Part shown: positions 6,721-10,520 of the stretch, piece after piece | Position numbering within the stretch: position 1 is the stretch's first letter | Layout: the number at the start of each line of letters is the position of its first letter | From: CAYJOG01 sp964371695 [NCBI: uncultured bacterium] | GTDB taxonomy: Bacteria > CAYJOG01 | Length of the DNA: 10,520 bases | Direction of reading: 5' to 3' | NCBI GenBank assembly: GCA_964371695.1 | Contig: CAYJOG010000059.1 | Span: 1 to 10,520, forward strand | Notes under the pieces: model-generated | Seen by the model: only the letters and a program-made list of their open reading frames with translations | Told to the model about the DNA's origin: nothing | Databases searched by the model: none | Position numbers and translations under genes: made by a program

Positions 6721-7452
6721 TCACGCCCTGAACAACAAACCCTGACCCGTGGGCAGGCCCAGAATCTGCTGACCCATGCTGCAGGCAAAGTCATTCAGGG
6801 CCAGGTGCTGCACGTCGTGGCCCATAAAGCCGTAGTCGTCCATCACCACGCAGGCCCCGGGCGTCAGGCGGGGCCATAAAAATCGCAGCGCCGCCACCTC
6901 TGGATACGCCATGTTCATGTCCAGGTGCAGATAAGCCACCGGCTCGTCCGGCAGTTCGGCCAGCGTTGTCGGCACTTTGCCGCGTATCAGCTTCACGCCG
7001 GGTTTGTCCCTGAACAGCGCCTGCACAGGCTCCCATGAATCCGGGTAATGGCCATAACGCTCGGCCAGCCCCAGTTCCTTTTCTTTTTCCAGCATCTGAT
7101 CCACCGGCAGGCCACTGAAGGTGTCCAGCAGATACAACGTTTTGCCGCTGGTTTCAAAACCGGTGTAGTGATAAATCATCACCGCGCCGCCCCCCAGGTT
7201 CACGCCGCATTCCACAAAGTTGCCGGGCAGTTGCAGTGCGCGGCGGGCGGCCCAGCACCGCACCCAGGCCCGCCAGTGATTTTTGGCGTCGCCCCAACTG
7301 CCGGTGGCGCTGCCCATTTCCCAGGATTCAAGAAACAGCGGGTCCGCCAGAAAATCACTGGTGTGCCAGGTGACGAGGCCGTCAGCCATGAAGGTGGGTT
7401 CCAGCACCTGCCCTTCCTGATTTTGCGCATGATTGGCTTCGCCGGTGGTCAC
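6721..7452 (-). CDS. TylF/MycF-like SAM-dependent methyltransferase
   Basis: The product is a class I methyltransferase of the macrocin O-methyltransferase (TylF) group, enzymes that typically methylate sugar hydroxyls in secondary metabolites or surface glycans. Motif I is FVECGVNLGGGA (79-90). The next strand, LYLLDTFSGLP (106-115), supplies the acid that contacts SAM. A metal and substrate region follows with YLHLDMNMAYPE (174-185), LTPGACVVMDDYG (196-208) and the closing LPTGQGLLF. The start is GTG at 7452, because AGGAGG (7462-7467) lies 9 nt upstream and the preceding small gene stops 1 nt before it. The ATG at 7473 has no ribosome binding site and would only add seven residues. This gives 243 residues. 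The substrate is unknown: no glycosyltransferase or biosynthetic cluster is visible. Translation is probably coupled to the small basic protein. Confidence 0.87.
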   Translation of the reverse strand: MTTGEANHAQNQEGQVLEPTFMADGLVTWHTSDFLADPLFLESWEMGSATGSWGDAKNHWRAWVRCWAARRALQLPGNFVECGVNLGGGAVMIYHYTGFETSGKTLYLLDTFSGLPVDQMLEKEKELGLAERYGHYPDSWEPVQALFRDKPGVKLIRGKVPTTLAELPDEPVAYLHLDMNMAYPEVAALRFLWPRLTPGACVVMDDYGFMGHDVQHLALNDFACSMGQQILGLPTGQGLLFRA

Positions 7453-7453
7453 T

Positions 7454-7585
7454 TCAGTCTTCCTCCTGGGCATATTGTTTGCGACGGTAAACCTTGCTGC
7501 TGATTTTCACCTTGGGGCGTTTGGACCGCAGCGCTTTTGAAAACACCACACCCGAACGGAATTTTTTGCCCCGACGTTTTTTCAT
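7454..7585 (-). CDS. Small, highly basic 43-residue protein of unknown function
   Basis: On the minus strand an ATG at 7585 opens a frame starting MKKRRGKKFRSGVVFSKALR and ending in YAQEED at a TGA (7454-7456). About 16 of the 43 residues are Lys or Arg, with a short acidic end. A weak AGG lies 6 nt before the ATG. The stop is one nucleotide before the GTG of the methyltransferase, and the latter's AGGAGG lies inside this gene, which explains why the frame is kept. The charge suggests RNA or ribosome binding. The R-K-K-Y-R-R-K spacing in the second half loosely recalls the KGKGSYxRK tail of ribosome-rescue factor ArfA, but the similarity is too weak to name it. I do not recognise the family. 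Confidence 0.65.
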   Translation of the reverse strand: MKKRRGKKFRSGVVFSKALRSKRPKVKISSKVYRRKQYAQEED

Positions 7586-7586
7586 G

Positions 7587-7760
7587 AGAACCTGTTTATA
7601 AAGTAGTCAAGAATCTTACAACAGGCTCTTGCAGGCCAGGGATGGCCTGCCCTGAAAACCGGAGGATTGAAAATTCGTAGGTTTTCGCCCCGTCGAGGGG
7701 ATTTATTCCCCGATGGCGGGGGGTTTATAAAGTCCAGGAGGGACTTTATAAACAGGCTCT
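7587..7760. repeat. Structured 174-bp repeat with 18-bp imperfect terminal inverted repeats (MITE-like or RNA element)
   Basis: The arms 7587-7604 and 7743-7760 are inverted repeats matching at 17 of 18 bases. Inside are a perfect 13-bp inverted repeat with a 5-nt loop (7723-7735 with 7741-7753), GCAGGCC with GGCCTGC (7631-7637, 7644-7650), GAAAACC with GGTTTTC (7654-7660, 7680-7686), CCCC with GGGG (7688-7691, 7697-7700) and CCCCG with CGGGG (7708-7712, 7717-7721). GTTTATAAAGT occurs three times (two direct, one inverted). The right end overlaps the 3' end of the J-domain gene, and the left arm lies immediately before the small-protein ATG. No target-site duplication and no transposase are seen. 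A MITE-like insertion or a structured intercistronic RNA are both possible. Confidence 0.6.
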
Positions 7761-8374
7761 GAGGGCCGGGCCGCCTGATTTTTGTCGCGCCGCCAGGGCA
7801 GCCACGCGGCGAAATCGTGCCTGAGCCGGTGGCTGGCGCGCCGGGCCAGATAGATTCGCAGGCCCACCTTCACCACGGCCACGTCGCTCTGGCTCAGCAC
7901 CTGGGCCATGGCCTGGCTTACGTCCGGGTGTTGCTCGCGCCCCAACAGCGACAACATGAGCAGCGCGTGTTTGCGGCTCATGCGCCCCGCCAGACTTTTC
8001 ACCGCCACCACCCTCAGCCACGGGTTGTGGCTGGCCTGCAACCGCTCCAGGGCCTGGGCCACCGAGAGGGGCGGGGGCGGGGATATCCCCTGCCCTGCCC
8101 CATCTGCCGGAGACGTGGCGGCGAACAACGACGCCTGCATGGGGTGCGGCGTGGGCGTTGATTCTGTCACAACGGTTTTTTTCAGGGTCCGTTTGAGAAA
8201 ACGATGGCTTTCGAGAATTTCCCGGTAACGGGCCTGCACTGCGTCGCTGTCTCCGGCCACGTCGGGGTGACAGGTTTTGCTCAACTGCAAAAAAGCCTGA
8301 CGCGCCTGCTCCGCCCCCGCGTGGCCGGGCAGGCCCAGGGTTCTCAGCGCCGCCTGCACCGTGAGTTCCTCCAT
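7703..8374 (-). CDS. J-domain (DnaJ-like) protein with HEAT-like helices
   Basis: The N-terminal 62 residues form a J domain. Helix I has AALRTLGL, helix II RQAFLQLSKTC runs into the diagnostic HPD (His36-Asp38), and helix III is AVQARYREILESHRFL. The HPD loop stimulates the ATPase of Hsp70 (DnaK) chaperones. A Pro/Ser/Thr/Ala-rich linker (about 66-104) leads to a helical part (105-178) whose phrases NPWLRVVAVKSLA and HPDVSQAMAQVLSQSDVAVVKVGL look like two HEAT repeats. The Gly/Phe and zinc regions of true DnaJ are absent, so this is a specialised co-chaperone or an adaptor. The last 18 residues (VYKVPPGLYKPP and neighbours) are encoded by the structured repeat and may be a late addition. The ATG is 3 nt after the stop of the secreted-protein gene, so co-expression is likely. 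The client is unknown. Confidence 0.82.
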   Translation of the reverse strand: MEELTVQAALRTLGLPGHAGAEQARQAFLQLSKTCHPDVAGDSDAVQARYREILESHRFLKRTLKKTVVTESTPTPHPMQASLFAATSPADGAGQGISPPPPLSVAQALERLQASHNPWLRVVAVKSLAGRMSRKHALLMLSLLGREQHPDVSQAMAQVLSQSDVAVVKVGLRIYLARRASHRLRHDFAAWLPWRRDKNQAARPSEPVYKVPPGLYKPPAIGE

Positions 8375-8377
8375 GAC

Positions 8378-9964
8378 CTATTCCCACGCCACCAGAAAAA
8401 GTCCCTTGGGTGTGCGCTCCAGCACCACGCGGCGAATGGTGAGACGAATCAGCCCCCCCTCTTTGGGCAAAATCGCAAACTTCCCTGCCAGGTGTGCCGA
8501 CGCCCGCAGCGTGCGAGTTTTCATCACTGGCAGGCCCTCACGGTCCACCATATAAAGGCTCAGCGTGTCGGTTTTGACAGGGGCCTTGATTTGCAGCGGC
8601 GAGGGGGGAGACGCTTCAAAAATGGGCATTTTTTCGGCCTTTTGCAGCAGCAGCAGGTCTTTGAGCGCCGCGCCGGTGGCCCCCTGGCGCACCAACAGAT
8701 TTTTCATTTCGTTGCGCACAAAGGGCGCATTTTTGAATTCGTTTTTGAGGCGGATAAGCGACTTGCCGTCGCTGAGCAGCGACTGAAGACAAACCCCGTT
8801 TTTGTTGTGCAGGCAGGTGGTGAGTTTTTTAAGAAAGGCATTCACCTCGGCGGTGAGCAGTTCCTTGCCTTTTTCTTTGGACAGGGGAATCTCGCGCAGG
8901 CCCGGATTGTTTTTGGCCAGCAGCCCGGCGATTTCCCGCGTAGTGATTTTGTCAGACGGGCACTGGCTCTGTCCCACATGATGCACCGTGCGGGCGCCAT
9001 AAAAAAGCCGCGTGGAAGGGTCCAGAAAAAGATTTTTTTGCAGATAGTCCGCAGCGGCCTGAGCCTCTTGCAGTGCAGTGCCGCCTTTGAGCAACAAGGT
9101 GGTGATGGTGAGGCGGCACAGGTCGCTGGAAGGATGGTCGTAATAGGCCACGCGCACCGCCATCACCCGGCTGAAATCCGTTTCTGGAAAAAGGCGCTGA
9201 CCCAACCGCTGCGCCGCCAGCCCCACCTGCACAAACGGATTGCCCATGCCCGTGGGCGGACGACTGAGAGTGATGCCTCCCGGCAGATTGTGGCGCGGCA
9301 GGCTGCCCATGGCTTTTTCCATGGGAATCAGTGGCGACGCGGTGGTGGCCACCCCTTGCAGACGCGCCCTGAGGATTTCATACACGCCGTCCAGATAGGT
9401 TTTGGGGATTTCGTGCTGTGGTGTGCCGGGCATTTTTTCCCGGAACACAAAAAAGCCCTGGGGCCCCTGACGATAAACACGGGCATAGGCCGCCCCGCCC
9501 GATTTTTTCACCACCCGCAACACCTTGGGCCACTCCTTGCCATAGGCCACCACGTCGGCGGGTGTTTTGTCCTTGTAGTTCAGCAGGACATAACCAAACA
9601 GGCCCCGTTTTTCCTGATGGCTGTAAAAGGTCACCACGGCGTTGGCCAGCGTGGCGGGTTTCACGCCGGGGTAAAGGTTTTTGCTGTTGGCGTCCTGACT
9701 GAGGGGGTCGAGATAGATATAAGGATTGGGCAGGCTGGTTTTCCGGTCACAGTCCAGGTCTTTGAGTTTCAGGTTATTGCGTTTTTGCTGAAGGCATTTG
9801 GTTTTGTCCACCTTGGCCCCCAGCACAGCCAGATTCACGCCGGGCGGCAGATCCTGGGGGCCAAGAATCATGGCCTCCAGGTTCATGGGTTTGGCCATGA
9901 GCCGGGCGGGGAACAGCGCCAGCACCACACCCAGGCAAAAAAGCGCACGGCCCGTTTTTTTCAT
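8378..9964 (-). CDS. Secreted or periplasmic protein of unknown function with an apparent internal duplication
   Basis: The 528-residue product begins with a classical signal peptide: KKTGR, a hydrophobic core (ALFCLGVVLALF) and a likely cleavage after LMA at residue 24. No later membrane segment or lipobox is clear, so it is probably periplasmic or secreted. Two stretches resemble each other: DLPPGVNL, NPYIYL, NLYPG, VVTFYSH (about 39-148) and NLPGGITL, NPFVQV, RLFPE, VRVAYYDH (about 226-310). Cysteines at 57, 72, 283, 335, 384 and 392 could form disulfides. Residues 380-440 are helical and basic, and the last 70 look beta-rich. I do not recognise a family. No Shine-Dalgarno sequence precedes the ATG, but TACAAT lies 6 nt upstream. 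The gene follows the DAHP synthase gene by 42 nt and leads into the J-domain gene. Confidence 0.78.
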   Translation of the reverse strand: MKKTGRALFCLGVVLALFPARLMAKPMNLEAMILGPQDLPPGVNLAVLGAKVDKTKCLQQKRNNLKLKDLDCDRKTSLPNPYIYLDPLSQDANSKNLYPGVKPATLANAVVTFYSHQEKRGLFGYVLLNYKDKTPADVVAYGKEWPKVLRVVKKSGGAAYARVYRQGPQGFFVFREKMPGTPQHEIPKTYLDGVYEILRARLQGVATTASPLIPMEKAMGSLPRHNLPGGITLSRPPTGMGNPFVQVGLAAQRLGQRLFPETDFSRVMAVRVAYYDHPSSDLCRLTITTLLLKGGTALQEAQAAADYLQKNLFLDPSTRLFYGARTVHHVGQSQCPSDKITTREIAGLLAKNNPGLREIPLSKEKGKELLTAEVNAFLKKLTTCLHNKNGVCLQSLLSDGKSLIRLKNEFKNAPFVRNEMKNLLVRQGATGAALKDLLLLQKAEKMPIFEASPPSPLQIKAPVKTDTLSLYMVDREGLPVMKTRTLRASAHLAGKFAILPKEGGLIRLTIRRVVLERTPKGLFLVAWE

Positions 9965-9970
9965 GGCTGA

Positions 9971-9976
9971 ATTGTA
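9971..9976 (-). promoter_or_regulatory. Possible -10 element placing the transcript start at the secreted-protein ATG
   Basis: On the minus strand, TACAATTCAGC precedes the ATG with TACAAT ending 6 nt before it. The same 11-mer occurs in the same position before the antitoxin gene. Neither gene has a Shine-Dalgarno sequence. A convincing -35 is not seen, so the call is tentative. Confidence 0.35.
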
Positions 9977-10006
9977 GGCGTTAGATTTTCAGATGTTGGA
10001 TACCTT

Positions 10007-10520
10007 TTAACCCTCAAGGGTTTCGGCAGCCCAGCGCAGCAGGCTTTCGGTGGTTTCCCAACCCACGCAGGCGTCGGTGACCGATACGCCGTATGTGAGT
10101 TTGGAAAGATCGCTGGTGAGTTTTTGCGCGCCTTCAAAAAGATGGCTTTCGAGCATCATGCCAATGAGGTCGCTGTTGCCCGCCTTGCGTTGCTCGATGA
10201 TGCTGCGCCAGGCGACTTCCTGTTTTTCGTGTTTTTTGCCAGAGTTGGCGTGGCTGCAATCCACCATCAGGGCCGGATTCATGCCCGCGCCCCGCACCAT
10301 GTCAGCGGCCTGTTTCACACTGCCGGGGTCGAAGTTGGACATCTCCCGCCCCCCCCGCAAAATAATGTGGCCATAGGCGTTGCCCCGCGTGTTCACCACA
10401 CAGGTGCGACCATCCGGATCCATGCCCAGAAAACTGTGGGGGTGGCGGGCGGCCTCCATGGCATCCACCGCGATTTGCAGGTTGCCTTCGGTGTTGTTTT
10501 TGAAGCCCACGGGCATGGAC
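10007..10520 (-). CDS. 3-deoxy-7-phosphoheptulonate (DAHP) synthase, class I, C-terminal part
   Basis: DAHP synthase condenses PEP with erythrose 4-phosphate in the first step of the shikimate pathway to aromatic amino acids. The gene enters from the right edge, and the visible frame (about 170 residues) aligns with the C-terminal half of E. coli AroF/AroG/AroH. Visible active-site pieces are PVGFKN with the PEP-contacting Lys (10499-10501), HIILRGG with the phosphate-binding Arg (10355-10357), DCSHANS with the metal ligand His (10250-10252), MLESHL with the metal ligand Glu (10148-10150) and VTDACVGWE with the metal ligand Asp (10073-10075). The Met at 10514-10516 is internal, not a start. 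The N-terminal part with the metal-binding Cys and the feedback-inhibitor site lies outside, so isozyme sensitivity (Phe, Tyr or Trp) cannot be judged. Confidence 0.96.
   Translation of the reverse strand, partial: SMPVGFKNNTEGNLQIAVDAMEAARHPHSFLGMDPDGRTCVVNTRGNAYGHIILRGGREMSNFDPGSVKQAADMVRGAGMNPALMVDCSHANSGKKHEKQEVAWRSIIEQRKAGNSDLIGMMLESHLFEGAQKLTSDLSKLTYGVSVTDACVGWETTESLLRWAAETLEG

Noticed and set aside
7631-7650. GCAGGCC/GGCCTGC hairpin as a stand-alone intrinsic terminator
   Set aside because: No T tract follows on either strand. It is better explained as one stem of the larger structured repeat.
8204-9970. Open frame of 588 codons on the plus strand opposite the exported protein
   Set aside because: His/Gln/Gly-rich shadow translation with no domain. 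The minus-strand protein has a signal peptide and close coupling to its neighbours.
10009-10022. Small palindrome AACCCT/AGGGTT at the DAHP synthase stop codon as a terminator
   Set aside because: The stem is only 5-6 bp with a 2-4 nt loop and no T run on the transcribed strand.

Overview
The window is a GC-rich, densely packed bacterial chromosomal segment. An E. coli-type (class I) DAHP synthase, ParE/RelE and PIN-type toxins, a REP-like palindromic repeat and the general gene style suggest a proteobacterium. I cannot name the genus from the sequence alone. No rRNA, tRNA, CRISPR array, transposase or phage gene was seen.

Left part, plus strand (1-5935). The 3' portion of a PIN-domain (VapC-like) ribonuclease gene enters from the left edge. 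It is followed by a good sigma70-type promoter and a two-gene unit. The first gene is a complete pyruvate, phosphate dikinase (ppdK) with all key catalytic residues. Only 25 nt downstream is a second full-length PPDK homologue. This paralogue keeps the PEP/pyruvate-binding residues of its C-terminal barrel but has lost the phosphorylatable His (Gln in its place), the catalytic Cys (Ser in its place) and the ATP-site residues. It looks like a pseudoenzyme partner of the active PPDK and is the most interesting object in the window.

Middle (5936-6720). A REP-like double-hairpin element closes the ppdK unit and may end its transcription. Then comes a short AT-rich control region with a tandem 8-bp repeat and an inverted repeat, followed by an overlapping toxin-antitoxin pair (small antitoxin, ParE/RelE-type toxin).

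Right part, minus strand (6721-10520). Read from right to left it contains the C-terminal part of DAHP synthase (shikimate pathway), a secreted or periplasmic protein of unknown function with an apparent internal duplication, a small J-domain protein with HEAT-like helices, a 43-residue very basic protein, and a TylF-like SAM-dependent methyltransferase. The secreted-protein and J-domain genes are 3 nt apart. The 43-residue protein and the methyltransferase are 1 nt apart, with the methyltransferase ribosome binding site inside the small gene. Between the J-domain gene and the small gene lies a compact structured repeat of about 174 bp (7587-7760). It has 18-bp imperfect terminal inverted repeats and several internal stems, and its right end encodes the last 18 residues of the J-domain protein.

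The clearest functional connection is metabolic: PPDK makes PEP, and PEP is a substrate of DAHP synthase. The two genes are on opposite strands and about 6.7 kb apart, so this proximity may be chance.
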